Both the position numbers and the translations under genes were made by a program. Source: Rhizobiaceae bacterium (GTDB lineage Bacteria; Pseudomonadota; Alphaproteobacteria; Rhizobiales; Rhizobiaceae). Taken from it: DNA of 38,688 nucleotides. How positions within the stretch are numbered: position 1 is the stretch's first letter; every line of letters starts with the position of its first letter. Shown piece by piece: positions 24,020 through 31,894 of the stretch. Where the stretch lies: assembly GCA_023953905.1 (NCBI GenBank), contig JAMLJA010000029.1, positions 1-38,688 of the forward strand, given 5' to 3'. The notes below the pieces were generated by a model. That model searched no databases. It saw only the letters and a list, made by a program, of their open reading frames with translations, and had not been told where the DNA came from.

Positions 24020-25189
24020 ATGCACGCTCCTCTCCCAAAGCTCACTTCCGACGAAACGCTGCGGCGTGCCGAGGCGCTCGATGCGCTGGACGCCGTGCTC
24101 CCTTTCGGGCGTCGCGATTTCCTCGCCGAGATCCTCACCGACGACGACGTCGAGACGCTGCGCCATCTGGCGCGCGAGGGTATGGGAGACAACTCGCTGC
24201 GTGCGCTCGCCTCCGACCTAGGCTATCTTGAGGCCTGGTGCCGCGCCGCGACCGGTTTTTCGCTCCCCTGGCCGGCGCCCGAAGCGCTGTTGATTAAATT
24301 CGTGGCGCATCATCTGTGGGATCCGGTCAAACGCGAGACGGATCCTGCACATGGCATGCCCGACGATGTGGCGGCGACATTGAGGGGCGCCGATCTGCTG
24401 CGCGTCGACGGGCCGCACGCACCCAATACCGTTCGGCGGCGGCTGTCGAGCTGGGCGACTTTGACGGGATGGCGTGGCCTGAAGGGAAAGTTCAATGCGC
24501 CAGGCCTCCGATCGGCGCTAAAGCTCGCCGTGCGGGCGAGCCCTCGGCCGCGCAAGCGCAAGAGCGCAAAGGCGGTGACCGCCGACGTGCTTTCCGCCCT
24601 CCTGCAGGCCTGCGCCGGCGAACGTCTGGTCGACGTCCGCGACCGCGCGCTGCTGCTGTTGGCCTTCGGCTCAGGCGGGCGGCGCCGCAGCGAGGCGGCG
24701 ACGATCCGGCTCGAGCAGCTGGTCGAGCAGGATCCCGTTCCAGCCGACCCGAAAAACCCGGACAGCCCGCGTCTCCCCTGCTTGAGGATCGATCTCAGCC
24801 GAACGAAGACGACCAAGGCTGACGACGAGGCCTTCGTGCTGCTGATCGGCCGTCCGGTCACGGCCCTGCAGAACTGGCTGGAACGGGCTGGAATCTCCGA
24901 AGGTGCGGTGTTCCGTGCGATCGACCGCTGGGGACATCTCGAGCGCAAGGCGCTGACGCCGCAGGCCGTCAATCTGATCCTCAAGCGACGTGTCTCCCAG
25001 GCGGGTCTCGATCCGTCGGCGTTTTCCGCGCACGGCCTGCGCTCTGGCTACCTCACCGAAACCGGCCGCCGCGGCATTCCCCTTTCCGAGGCCATGCAGC
25101 AATCCCAGCACAAATCCGTTCAACAGGCAGCACGCTACTACAACGATGCCGAACGGCAGCTAGGGCGGGCGGCACGGCTGATCGTATAG
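24020..25189 (+). CDS. Tyrosine recombinase (site-specific integrase)
   Basis: A protein of about 389 residues. Seen: an N-terminal SAM-like DNA-binding domain (about 20-150) and a C-terminal catalytic domain with Arg in FGSGGRRRSEAATIRL (about 217), HGLRSGYLTETGRRG (about 336), and QHKSVQQAARYYND carrying the His and the nucleophilic Tyr (about 373). All catalytic positions of the family are present. The start at 24020 follows GAGGG at 5 bases. It probably resolves plasmid multimers or integrates a mobile segment; no flanking att duplication was detected. It converges on the RES toxin, whose stop is 15 bp away. Confidence 0.92.
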   Translation: MHAPLPKLTSDETLRRAEALDALDAVLPFGRRDFLAEILTDDDVETLRHLAREGMGDNSLRALASDLGYLEAWCRAATGFSLPWPAPEALLIKFVAHHLWDPVKRETDPAHGMPDDVAATLRGADLLRVDGPHAPNTVRRRLSSWATLTGWRGLKGKFNAPGLRSALKLAVRASPRPRKRKSAKAVTADVLSALLQACAGERLVDVRDRALLLLAFGSGGRRRSEAATIRLEQLVEQDPVPADPKNPDSPRLPCLRIDLSRTKTTKADDEAFVLLIGRPVTALQNWLERAGISEGAVFRAIDRWGHLERKALTPQAVNLILKRRVSQAGLDPSAFSAHGLRSGYLTETGRRGIPLSEAMQQSQHKSVQQAARYYNDAERQLGRAARLIV

Positions 25190-25204
25190 AGTCTTGGCCG
25201 CCCC

Positions 25205-25687
25205 CTACGCGCCGAACAGCCGCCGATCCCAATAGACAGGCCGATGCAGGCCGCTCGTGATGGCGGCAAACTCAGGATGAGCCGGATTGATCAGAACGTT
25301 GTTGTCGAGCCGGGCAATGACGCTTGGCACGATAAGGATGGCGCTACGCCGCTCCAAGCACCATTTTTCCCCGACCGTCTTGCTGACGGTCGCCGGCATC
25401 GTGTCCCAGCCGGGCAGGGCCGCGGGCGAAAAGACCTCGTAGCTCAGGCTGCGGGGAACGGTGATCTCGACAAAATGCTGGTTGGGCGGCAGCCGGCCGC
25501 TGCCATGAACCAGCTTTTCGAGAAGCGCGGTCGAAAAATGTTCGGACGCGTAGATGACCGGGCTTCCCGGCGTATTCCAGCGTCCGGGGGCGATTGTGGA
25601 GCCCGTCGCATCGAAGATTGGAAAGGCGCCAGCTGGATCCCCGATGCGATAGGCCGTCAATGTCCGGTCAAGGATCTGCGCCGTCAC
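25205..25687 (-). CDS. RES-domain toxin adjoining repC
   Basis: A 160-residue compact RES protein. Seen: LTAYRIGDPAGAFP with the conserved Arg, APGRWNTPGSPVIYAS, STALLEKLVHG with the Glu, and RRSAILIVPSVIA with the Ser, followed by NVLINPAHPEF. Family role: NAD+ phosphorylase toxin. It overlaps the antitoxin gene by 4 bp (ATGA). Position directly downstream of repABC and a complete active-site set indicate a plasmid addiction module. Confidence 0.9.
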   Translation of the reverse strand: MTAQILDRTLTAYRIGDPAGAFPIFDATGSTIAPGRWNTPGSPVIYASEHFSTALLEKLVHGSGRLPPNQHFVEITVPRSLSYEVFSPAALPGWDTMPATVSKTVGEKWCLERRSAILIVPSVIARLDNNVLINPAHPEFAAITSGLHRPVYWDRRLFGA

Positions 25688-26112
25688 GCAGCACTGCCGT
25701 ATCTCAGACCCTGCAGGATATCGAACACCAGCTCCGCGCCGATTTCGTTCTGGATAACGACGTCGACCGGAAGCCGGTCTTCAAGCATGGCATGCGGCCG
25801 GAACAGGAAGTCGCGCGCGTCGTCCTCGCTGCCCCAGACATCCACGGCAAGGCTCCACGCGCGCGCGAGGCGTGCGAGACGGGTCCCCTCCTCCCCCGAC
25901 AGGACTTTTTGGCCCTTGCGCCGCTCATAGGTCGCCCGCGGCACCAGGCGGTACTTGAACTGACTGTCGTTCGGGGCGACGAGGTTTGCCACGCGATCAA
26001 GCGCAACGATCGGCAAGCCATCCTCGATTCGCGCGACCAGACCGATCGGAGAGACGGGGGCAGCTTTACCGGGCAGGCCGAGTACGTCGGCAACGGACGT
26101 GAGCGCAAGCAT
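25684..26112 (-). CDS. MbcA/ParS/Xre-family antitoxin adjoining repC
   Basis: A 142-residue antitoxin-like protein starting MLALTSVADVLGLPG; this start follows a strong AAGGAGG site, so the in-frame ATG-less extension to 26130 is not used. Seen: an N-terminal region with GLVARIEDGLPIVALDRVAN and the family segment YRLVPRATYERRKGQKVLSG, then ARLARAWSLAVDVWGSEDDARDFLFRPH, the usual toxin-binding C-terminus. It pairs with the RES toxin through a 4-bp overlap. A promoter with an embedded inverted repeat lies just upstream, so the pair has its own control and need not rely on repABC read-through. Confidence 0.9.
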   Translation of the reverse strand: MLALTSVADVLGLPGKAAPVSPIGLVARIEDGLPIVALDRVANLVAPNDSQFKYRLVPRATYERRKGQKVLSGEEGTRLARLARAWSLAVDVWGSEDDARDFLFRPHAMLEDRLPVDVVIQNEIGAELVFDILQGLRYGSAA

Positions 26113-26131
26113 GGAAACCTCCTTGTTCACT

Positions 26132-26168
26132 TGAGACAGAATGTAGTCTCACTTGGACGATCATTCAA
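26132..26168 (-). promoter_or_regulatory. Promoter and operator of the repC-linked RES/Xre pair
   Basis: On the minus strand TTGAAT (26168-26163) and TACATT (26145-26140) are separated by 17 bp. The inverted repeat TGAGAC-n8-GTCTCA (26132-26151) is centred on the -10 hexamer, a classic position for antitoxin autoregulation. Confidence 0.5.
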
Positions 26169-26187
26169 GCGTCATCGGGTTCTCGTC

Positions 26188-27708
26188 TCATAGCTTCCAT
26201 TGCCGACAGAACGACGCCAGGATCCGCTCGATATTCGGCGACGTCAGATCGATGTCGCGCTCCTCGGCCCAGCGCCGGAACGCCGCTGCGACCATATCAA
26301 GGTCCGGCGTCGGCTTGGGGGTGTGCTGACGCATGATATCGGCCCAAACACTGTAGGCGATGCTTCCATCTGCCGGGAAGGCCCTGGTTGCTTTCCGCGG
26401 TTCAGCTGCAGGAGCAACTGTAACCTGGCCCCCCTGCCCTGCCAGGCCCCCAGAGGCCTGCGCTAGGCCGAACAATGACCGGCTGATATGCAATTCGCCG
26501 TCTCGGCCGAGTTGCGAGAGCCGCCGCATATAGGCGCCGGGTTTCGCAACCAGTCCCATCTCGGTCTTCTGGACGGTGACCGCGAGAGCCGCAACAGCGA
26601 TATCCGGGCCCAAAACGGACTGCGCTTCCTGCCAGACCTGCGGATTTATCCCAGACGCCACAGCAATCTCGCGGCCGCTGTCCCGCAACGCAGACCAGCT
26701 GTCGAACGCGGCGGGCACGAAATCGGCCACGGCGGGGCAGGCGTCCCGCACCAGGGGAAGCGAGATCATCTGCACGTCTTCATCCAGGACGCTCTGGCGG
26801 CGTTTGCGATCTTGCTCTACCGTTGAAATTGTCTCAGGCTTTGTTTCAAAAGCCATGCCGCCGGAGGCGGCCTGAGAAATGGATTCTCGGGCGTTAGCCC
26901 GAGGCCGTGATTGATTACTAGATTCAGGATTTTGGGGTTCGGCTGTAGCTTGTATGGGCCGAAATTTCGATAGCGCGGTATTGAAATTTCTATCCAGAAT
27001 CGCAGTATCGAAAGCTTCTTCCAACTCGACCTGCAGCGCCTCCAGAGCAGCGATCTGCTCCTCGATGGCCTCAATATCGAATGCACGCTGCTCGCGGATA
27101 ACATCCAGCCGCGCCTGTGCATGATCCCACGCACCTGGAAGCCCCTCCTCCTTTGCGGCGAAGATCAGGGCCTGCACGTCCTTGCGCAGCACGGTACGGC
27201 GATAGGTCAGTTGTTTGGTCAAGCGGGCATTGTGTTCCGCACGCTCTGCGAGCTCGCTCAGCTCGTCGAAGCGGACGGCTATGGGCGAGAGATCGATCCC
27301 GTAGCCTTCGACAATGCTGCCCTCCTCATCTCGACGGCCACGCCGCTGATAGGTCGGTCCATCGCTATAGGCGACAAGGCCGGCTCGCACCAAACCGTTG
27401 AGATGATGCTTCATCGTCGACACCTTGACGCCAAGGCGGCGCGCCAATCGCTCGTTTGACGGCCATACCACCGGCGCCACGCCAGGACGTGTCCAGTCTC
27501 CGGGCTTCGAGGAAGCGAATAGCTGGTCGATCAAGGCAAGCTTGGCTGTCTTGAGGCCCATGGCCGCAGCCGCGAGCTTTGCGACATTGAGTGCGGCCGT
27601 CCGCGTCACGCATTTCGTGCCAGGCTCGCTATAGCGGCGGGCATAGCCGGTTGCGGCAATTGTCTCCGCTGATACGCGCCGTAGTCCTGTTGGCGAGATC
27701 ACTGGCAT
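26188..27708 (-). CDS. repC: Plasmid replication initiator RepC
   Basis: A 506-residue RepC, the initiator of repABC plasmids, which acts at an origin inside its own coding sequence. Seen: GLRRVSAETIAATGYARRY near the N-terminus, an HTH/winged-helix region with VVWPSNERLARRLGVKVSTMKHHL split as NERLARRLGVKVST and HHLNGLVRAGLVAYSD, then RRGRRDEEGSIVEGYGIDLS, a coiled region rich in Glu/Arg (about 190-250), and a C-terminal domain. It is longer than the usual 400-440 residues because of a linker around 250-310. It lies last in the repA-repB-repC operon. Translation is expected to be limited by the antisense RNA in the repB-repC gap. Confidence 0.92.
   Translation of the reverse strand: MPVISPTGLRRVSAETIAATGYARRYSEPGTKCVTRTAALNVAKLAAAAMGLKTAKLALIDQLFASSKPGDWTRPGVAPVVWPSNERLARRLGVKVSTMKHHLNGLVRAGLVAYSDGPTYQRRGRRDEEGSIVEGYGIDLSPIAVRFDELSELAERAEHNARLTKQLTYRRTVLRKDVQALIFAAKEEGLPGAWDHAQARLDVIREQRAFDIEAIEEQIAALEALQVELEEAFDTAILDRNFNTALSKFRPIQATAEPQNPESSNQSRPRANARESISQAASGGMAFETKPETISTVEQDRKRRQSVLDEDVQMISLPLVRDACPAVADFVPAAFDSWSALRDSGREIAVASGINPQVWQEAQSVLGPDIAVAALAVTVQKTEMGLVAKPGAYMRRLSQLGRDGELHISRSLFGLAQASGGLAGQGGQVTVAPAAEPRKATRAFPADGSIAYSVWADIMRQHTPKPTPDLDMVAAAFRRWAEERDIDLTSPNIERILASFCRQWKL
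26900..27015. other. Candidate replication origin inside repC
   Basis: An AT-richer stretch within repC carries repeated TATCGAAA/GAAATTTC words (for example GAAATTTCGATAG and GAAATTTCTATCC near 26960-26998). In repABC plasmids oriV lies in an AT-rich part of repC; this is the best match here. Exact limits are a guess. Confidence 0.4.
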
Positions 27709-27898
27709 GTCCGCGCCTCTCGCCTAATTCTGCGGACTGCGCCCACTCCAGAACGTATCATTCCTCCGGGCTCAGCTTTCGTCTGACCAAGCCCTATCGG
27801 CCGCCGCCCAGAGGGCGTCGTTGCAATATGAGTCCCCATTTCCTTCCGCCTATCGCTAGGCAAAAGAAATCAGCTCGCCAATTCGGCGCCTTTGACTC

Positions 27899-27990
27899 TT
27901 GACAGTGATTCGCGGATTTGCGATTCTCGACCTTGTCACAGAATACGAGAAGGGCTTCCGCGCGGCGACGTTCGGGGGCCTTTTTCTTTT
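27899..27990 (+). ncRNA. repABC counter-transcribed RNA (ctRNA) with promoter and terminator
   Basis: The 286-bp repB-repC gap encodes on the plus strand, opposite to repABC, a promoter TTGACA (27899-27904) - 17 bp - GATTCT (27922-27927). The transcript would start near 27934. An imperfect hairpin from AAGGGCTTCCG to CGGGGGCCTT is followed by TTTTTCTTTT (27981-27990), a Rho-independent terminator, giving an RNA of about 57 nt. Known: such an RNA represses repC and sets copy number and incompatibility in this plasmid family. The placement fits exactly. Confidence 0.75.
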
Positions 27991-27994
27991 GCTG

Positions 27995-29008
27995 TTAGTC
28001 TCCGTCCTTGGTTGCACTCTTCGCTTTACGAAAAGCCGCGTACAGATCGTTGAGGCTCTCCGAAAGATAGTCGCCGAACGCCAAAGCATCCGGTCCCTTA
28101 GCTTTGATGGCGATGGTATATCTCTTTCCATCGCCGATCATCTCTGCAGCGACGCGTCCGTCGGGTGGTGCCCAACTGCGCTTTGCTGGCTGTAGTGAAT
28201 TCCGCCGGCGCGATTTGGACGATTTTAATCGAGACAGGATCAGGTCGAACCGCGCATCGCTTCGTAGGTCGACGAACCCCGACTCCTCTAAAGAAGCCAT
28301 TGCGATTTCGAGGTTGCCCGGTCGGTCAAGCATCTGCTTCAACTCATACCAGCGATCCCGGCCAGTTTTTTGTGCACGCCCGATCCGGTCGAGCAGATTC
28401 TTCGGTAGGCTTGCCACTGCCAGCATTTTTGAGAGTGTCGCCGCATCGATCCTCAGGGCCTCGAATACGGTCGAGTTGTCGCTATCGAGCTTGCGTTCTA
28501 CGATATTGGCTGCAAATCGCGCCTTCTCGATGAACGATGTATTCGCACGCCCTGTATTTTCCTGCCCCTGGGCAATGATGTGGTCGCGATCCGACATTTC
28601 GCGCACGACGACACGCAACTTCCGACCGAGATCGATCGCGATGCGTTTGCGCAGGTGTCCAAATACGAGCATATATGACCCGGCCCGCCTCGGATGTGGT
28701 CGGACGAGGGCAGGGGTGTCTTGGCCGTGAGTACGAATGGCGTCACGGACTTGCGCATATTCGGCAGAATACTCCGGATCATCTAAGTCGTATCGGTCAC
28801 GTGCGAAGGAATCGTCGACTAGCTCGGGATCGACCTCGATGATAGTCTCGCCTTCCCGTAGACGTTCTGCCTGTTCGGCCATCTCGGTGAATGAGCTCAA
28901 GAGCGTACGAGATGCTCCTGTCGGGACATAGTCCATCGGCGCGCGCGCATCCGGCGCCTTGTCGCCGTCCTGCTCGATTACACTCGCGAATACATTCTTC
29001 CGCGCCAT
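27995..29008 (-). CDS. repB: Plasmid partition protein RepB (ParB family)
   Basis: A 337-residue ParB-type centromere-binding protein. Seen: MARKNVFASVIEQ with the RepB-type N-terminus, DDPEYSAEYAQVRDAIRTHG, the ParB box region GQDTPALVRPHPRRAGSYML and VFGHLRKRIAIDLG, then AQGQENTGRANTSFIEKARFA, the HTH around FEALRIDAATLSKMLAVA, and a C-terminal dimerisation part. It binds parS and works with RepA ATPase to segregate the plasmid. It sits between repA (70 bp upstream) and repC. A parS-like palindrome is in the repA-repB gap. Confidence 0.94.
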   Translation of the reverse strand: MARKNVFASVIEQDGDKAPDARAPMDYVPTGASRTLLSSFTEMAEQAERLREGETIIEVDPELVDDSFARDRYDLDDPEYSAEYAQVRDAIRTHGQDTPALVRPHPRRAGSYMLVFGHLRKRIAIDLGRKLRVVVREMSDRDHIIAQGQENTGRANTSFIEKARFAANIVERKLDSDNSTVFEALRIDAATLSKMLAVASLPKNLLDRIGRAQKTGRDRWYELKQMLDRPGNLEIAMASLEESGFVDLRSDARFDLILSRLKSSKSRRRNSLQPAKRSWAPPDGRVAAEMIGDGKRYTIAIKAKGPDALAFGDYLSESLNDLYAAFRKAKSATKDGD

Positions 29009-29061
29009 TAGAACCTGCCAATCTGACCTATGCGCCTGTTTATGAACGCAATTTCGGCGGT

Positions 29062-29077
29062 TTTGACTGCCGTCAAC
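29062..29077. other. parS-like centromere site between repA and repB
   Basis: TTTGACTGCCGTCAAC matches the repABC parS pattern GTT-n4-GC-n4-AAC at all but the first base and has a TTGAC/GTCAA palindrome. It lies immediately after the repA stop, a position used for parS in several repABC plasmids. Confidence 0.5.
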
Positions 29078-29078
29078 A

Positions 29079-30269
29079 TCAGTTCCGCCCCCACGCCTTG
29101 TGTATCAGCGCCTGGATTTCAGAGTTGACGGAATGCAGACTATCCATTGCACGGTCATAAGTGTCTCTGTTGAAACTGGCTCGTTCAACCTCATATAGAG
29201 TCTGCTTTGTCAGGCCGGCGTCTGAAACGGCAGTCGACTTGAGCATTGGATGCTTCAGGATGTCCTCAGCTAGCATCGACTGCATAAATCCGAGCATCTG
29301 CGCTTGGGGAATGTCAGTCGGCTCGTAGCGCGTAATAAGATATCGAAGCCAGTCGAGCTTGATCTGTGTCTTTCCCTGCGTTCGTATGGTCCTCAGTACA
29401 TTGCCCAGCATCAACAGGAACTGGCTCATCGACATCAGGTCGAGCATCTGCGGGTGGACGGTGATAAGAACCGACGTCGCCGCAGTTAGCGCCGACAAGG
29501 TGAGGTAGCCGAGCTGTGGTGGGCAGTCGACGACTATGACGTCAAATCGACCATCGACAGATGCGAGCGCCTGTCCTACGCGGGTAAAGAACCACCGACC
29601 CTGGCCATTGTCCTGCATGTTGACCGGGGTGTCATATTCGAACTCCTGCAATTCGAGATTCGCCGGTACAATCTCAAGCAATGGAAAATTCGTAGGCCTT
29701 ATGATTTCGGCTAATGCGACTTTTGCATCATCGTAACGGATCGCGTCGTAAAGGGACTTGTTCTTGTCCAGTTCGGGCTGAAAGCCATGGAGCGCGGAGA
29801 GGGAGCCCTGTGGATCAAGATCAACTGCGAGGACACGGTGCCCGGTTAGAGCAAGATGCTGACCCAAATGTGCCGCCGTGGTCGTCTTGCCGCTGCCGCC
29901 CTTGAAATTCACGACGGAGATGACTTGCAGCTTTTCCCCCAACTTACGCGATGGAACGTACTTCTTGGCATCCGACCGCCCGTTCTTGTCGAGATAGTGC
30001 CGTAACTCGATCATCTGCTCGGCAGTGTAGAAACGCCGCCCTCCCGTGACGACGAGCGGGTCGGGGCCTTTCTTTTCGAGATGAAGACGTTTGAGATTGT
30101 TCGGGCTTACGCCAAGATAGTGGGCGACTTCACCCATCGAAAAATGACGGAGCGTTTTCTGACCGGAGGTAGGAAATTTCTCGACCCGCAATTGGTCGAG
30201 CTTCCTCGAAATCTCTGTCCCTTGGGCCAGGATCTTGTCGTCAAACTGGAAGGATGGGAGAATTGTCAT
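29079..30269 (-). CDS. repA: Plasmid partition ATPase RepA (ParA family)
   Basis: A 396-residue ParA-type ATPase. Seen: an N-terminal HTH (FSMGEVAHYLGVSPNNLKRL, about 43-62), the deviant Walker A KGGSGKTT (123-130), VDLDPQGSLS (149-158), VDCPPQLGYLTLSA and the usual ParA C-terminus. It drives plasmid segregation with RepB and represses the repABC promoter. First gene of the operon. A promoter and a 9-bp inverted repeat directly upstream fit RepA autoregulation. Confidence 0.95.
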   Translation of the reverse strand: MTILPSFQFDDKILAQGTEISRKLDQLRVEKFPTSGQKTLRHFSMGEVAHYLGVSPNNLKRLHLEKKGPDPLVVTGGRRFYTAEQMIELRHYLDKNGRSDAKKYVPSRKLGEKLQVISVVNFKGGSGKTTTAAHLGQHLALTGHRVLAVDLDPQGSLSALHGFQPELDKNKSLYDAIRYDDAKVALAEIIRPTNFPLLEIVPANLELQEFEYDTPVNMQDNGQGRWFFTRVGQALASVDGRFDVIVVDCPPQLGYLTLSALTAATSVLITVHPQMLDLMSMSQFLLMLGNVLRTIRTQGKTQIKLDWLRYLITRYEPTDIPQAQMLGFMQSMLAEDILKHPMLKSTAVSDAGLTKQTLYEVERASFNRDTYDRAMDSLHSVNSEIQALIHKAWGRN

Positions 30270-30295
30270 CCCCGCGATGTCCCCAAGAACGAAAA

Positions 30296-30360
30296 TAGCG
30301 CCAACTTCGGCAACTAAGCCAATTTGGCGCTAGTATGTGCGATTCCCTGCATCTGACAAG
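30296..30360 (-). promoter_or_regulatory. repABC promoter with overlapping operator
   Basis: On the minus strand CTTGTC (30360-30355) and CATACT (30337-30332) are 17 bp apart. A 9-bp perfect inverted repeat TAGCGCCAA / TTGGCGCTA (30296-30304 and 30324-30332) straddles the expected start point, suiting RepA/RepB repression. Confidence 0.55.
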
Positions 30361-30364
30361 GGAT

Positions 30365-30385
30365 TTAAGGTTAACAGAACCTTAA
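30365..30385. repeat. Inverted repeat upstream of the repABC promoter
   Basis: TTAAGGTT-AACAG-AACCTTAA is a perfect 8-bp inverted repeat ending 5 bp upstream of the -35 hexamer. It may bind a second regulator or form part of the RepA operator. Confidence 0.5.
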
Positions 30386-30836
30386 CACCAATGGCGAACG
30401 GTTCGATGGGCCGTGTTGGTTTTCGTTTCCCCCTTATTTTCAATATGTTGATGGTTCTCTGGTCGCTTCCGCTGGCTTCGTAGGTACCCCATCAATTAAC
30501 AGGGGTCGATCCAACAAGATTGTCGCGTTCACACGACATTTAGGTATCCGGCCGCCGACTCACCGCGGCACTACCGCCCGTTAATCTCACAGGCTCTTGG
30601 CGCTATCCGTCCGTGCAGTGTTCACGCAGTACAGGGAGGCAAAGGCAACAGGATCGCTCAATCTGGCGACAGCCATTTCCACGACCCGGTAAGCAGAGCG
30701 ATCGACGAGGAACGCCTGCAGCCTTATGAGCAGGGCAGGGGGACATTCTGAGAACCAGATGCGCTGATCCTGACCTATCGGCCTCTGAGGAAGAGAACAT
30801 CGGGCAGCAGAGCATCTATCCCTGTATGCAGGGGTA

Positions 30837-30855
30837 GTGCATCGCATGGATGCAC
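30837..30855 (-). terminator. Hairpin just after rcgR
   Basis: GTGCATC-GCATG-GATGCAC is a perfect 7-bp stem starting 2 bp after the rcgR stop. No T-tract follows, so termination is only one possibility; a protein-binding palindrome is another. Confidence 0.3.
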
Positions 30856-30856
30856 G

Positions 30857-31894
30857 TCACACCCGCTGGGCCAATTTGCCAGGTCTCGACAAAAACCCCT
30901 TCAAGCTCAAACCAGCCAGCAAAATGTAGGGCGGAATGGCAAGTGAATAGTGCCCGCAGTTTAATTTGAGGATATTTGGCTGAGCACCAGCGTCCCTCAG
31001 CCCTTGCATGAACCTCTGCGAGAGCTGTGGCAAAACCACCTTGTCTCTCTTAGCTAACACGACGTGTAGATCGAGATCCGTCCGTGCCAAGTTATGGGCG
31101 TAATTCTCCAAGTTAAGCGGACTCCACGCCGCTCTGAGATCGGCCAGATCGATCGTAGACTCAAGGCTATGGCGTATCGATCGTGTCGCGCGGCCCGTCC
31201 AAACCATATCCGCCAAACTTCCCGCCGTCAGGAACAACGAAGTCTTTGACACCGCCAGATCGTGCGCAGCTATCAACCCTGCAACCCACGAACCCAGGCT
31301 CATTCCAAGCACGGAAATCTCTCTATAACCTTCGCCTTTCAACCAACGTATGAGTTTTCGCCCATCCAGTACGGCCTGCCTAACGGATTGGATCGTTCGA
31401 CCGAGATTAGGACAAAGCATATAGTCGGCGTACGTCGAGCCAGGACGGCTGCGCTCGAAATGGTAAGGCATAGCCATCTCGACAACTGTTATGCCACGCT
31501 GCGAGAAATAGCCCGCAATCAGAGGATTCCGGGCGGTTGCATTCCAATGGTGAAAAATCACCAAGACCTGATCGAGCGACCCGCTTTCTGTGATTTTCGT
31601 CCAGACGACATTGTTCTCTGCGATGTCAGTAGAAATGTCCGATGGAAATTTGAGCCACCCATCTTTCCTTTCAAATCCCTGATCGTTTTCCGTCGGCCCA
31701 TCGAAAAAGGCTGGATCAGCCACAGCCTGGTCCGCGAGGATACAAAACTCCTCGAGGCTTGTTATCTTCCCCCCGCCGGGAAAGGCGCGTTCCGCGTCAA
31801 GGACGAAATCCGCTGATCTCTTCCCTTCCTCACCGCGTCGCGCCTGTCGCTCGTCCCAATGATCAAGCCAACTATGAAACACTCTGATCGCCAC
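30857..31894 (-). CDS. rcgR: RcgR-like alpha/beta hydrolase (putative quorum lactone hydrolase)
   Basis: A 345-residue alpha/beta hydrolase. Seen: an oxyanion-type segment FHHWNAT (114-120), the nucleophile elbow LGMSLGSW with Ser199, Asp284 in VLAKRDKVV and His315 in LNCGHYSLA, a complete catalytic triad. No signal peptide. It overlaps the upstream rcgA-like gene by 23 bp. Known: RcgA/RcgR pairs modulate conjugative transfer of rhizobial plasmids; the lactone-hydrolase activity is a family label rather than shown here. Location between repABC and a VirB-type operon agrees. Confidence 0.82.
   Translation of the reverse strand: MAIRVFHSWLDHWDERQARRGEEGKRSADFVLDAERAFPGGGKITSLEEFCILADQAVADPAFFDGPTENDQGFERKDGWLKFPSDISTDIAENNVVWTKITESGSLDQVLVIFHHWNATARNPLIAGYFSQRGITVVEMAMPYHFERSRPGSTYADYMLCPNLGRTIQSVRQAVLDGRKLIRWLKGEGYREISVLGMSLGSWVAGLIAAHDLAVSKTSLFLTAGSLADMVWTGRATRSIRHSLESTIDLADLRAAWSPLNLENYAHNLARTDLDLHVVLAKRDKVVLPQLSQRFMQGLRDAGAQPNILKLNCGHYSLAIPPYILLAGLSLKGFLSRPGKLAQRV

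Larger units (their letters stand above)
30270..30856. other. Gene-poor region between repA and rcgR
   Basis: This 587-bp stretch has no convincing gene. It contains the repA promoter and operator (30296-30360), a second palindrome (30365-30385), an AT-rich tract with T-rich runs (30410-30450), and a hairpin directly after rcgR (30837-30855). A minus-strand frame of 86 codons at 30587-30847 lacks a ribosome site and family likeness. With a conjugation region to the right, an oriT could lie here, but I cannot identify a nick sequence. Confidence 0.5.

Noticed and set aside
24020..25189. Integrase as part of a prophage or ICE with flanking att sites
   Set aside because: No tRNA target, no excisionase and no direct repeats that could be att sites were found; neighbours are plasmid-maintenance genes.
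27899..28195. 98-codon plus-strand frame in the repB-repC gap
   Set aside because: Its TTG start is the -35 box of the predicted ctRNA and it runs antisense into repB.
30587..30847. 86-codon minus-strand frame after rcgR
   Set aside because: No ribosome site, no recognisable domain, and its start falls in a perfect hairpin; recorded only as part of the gene-poor region.
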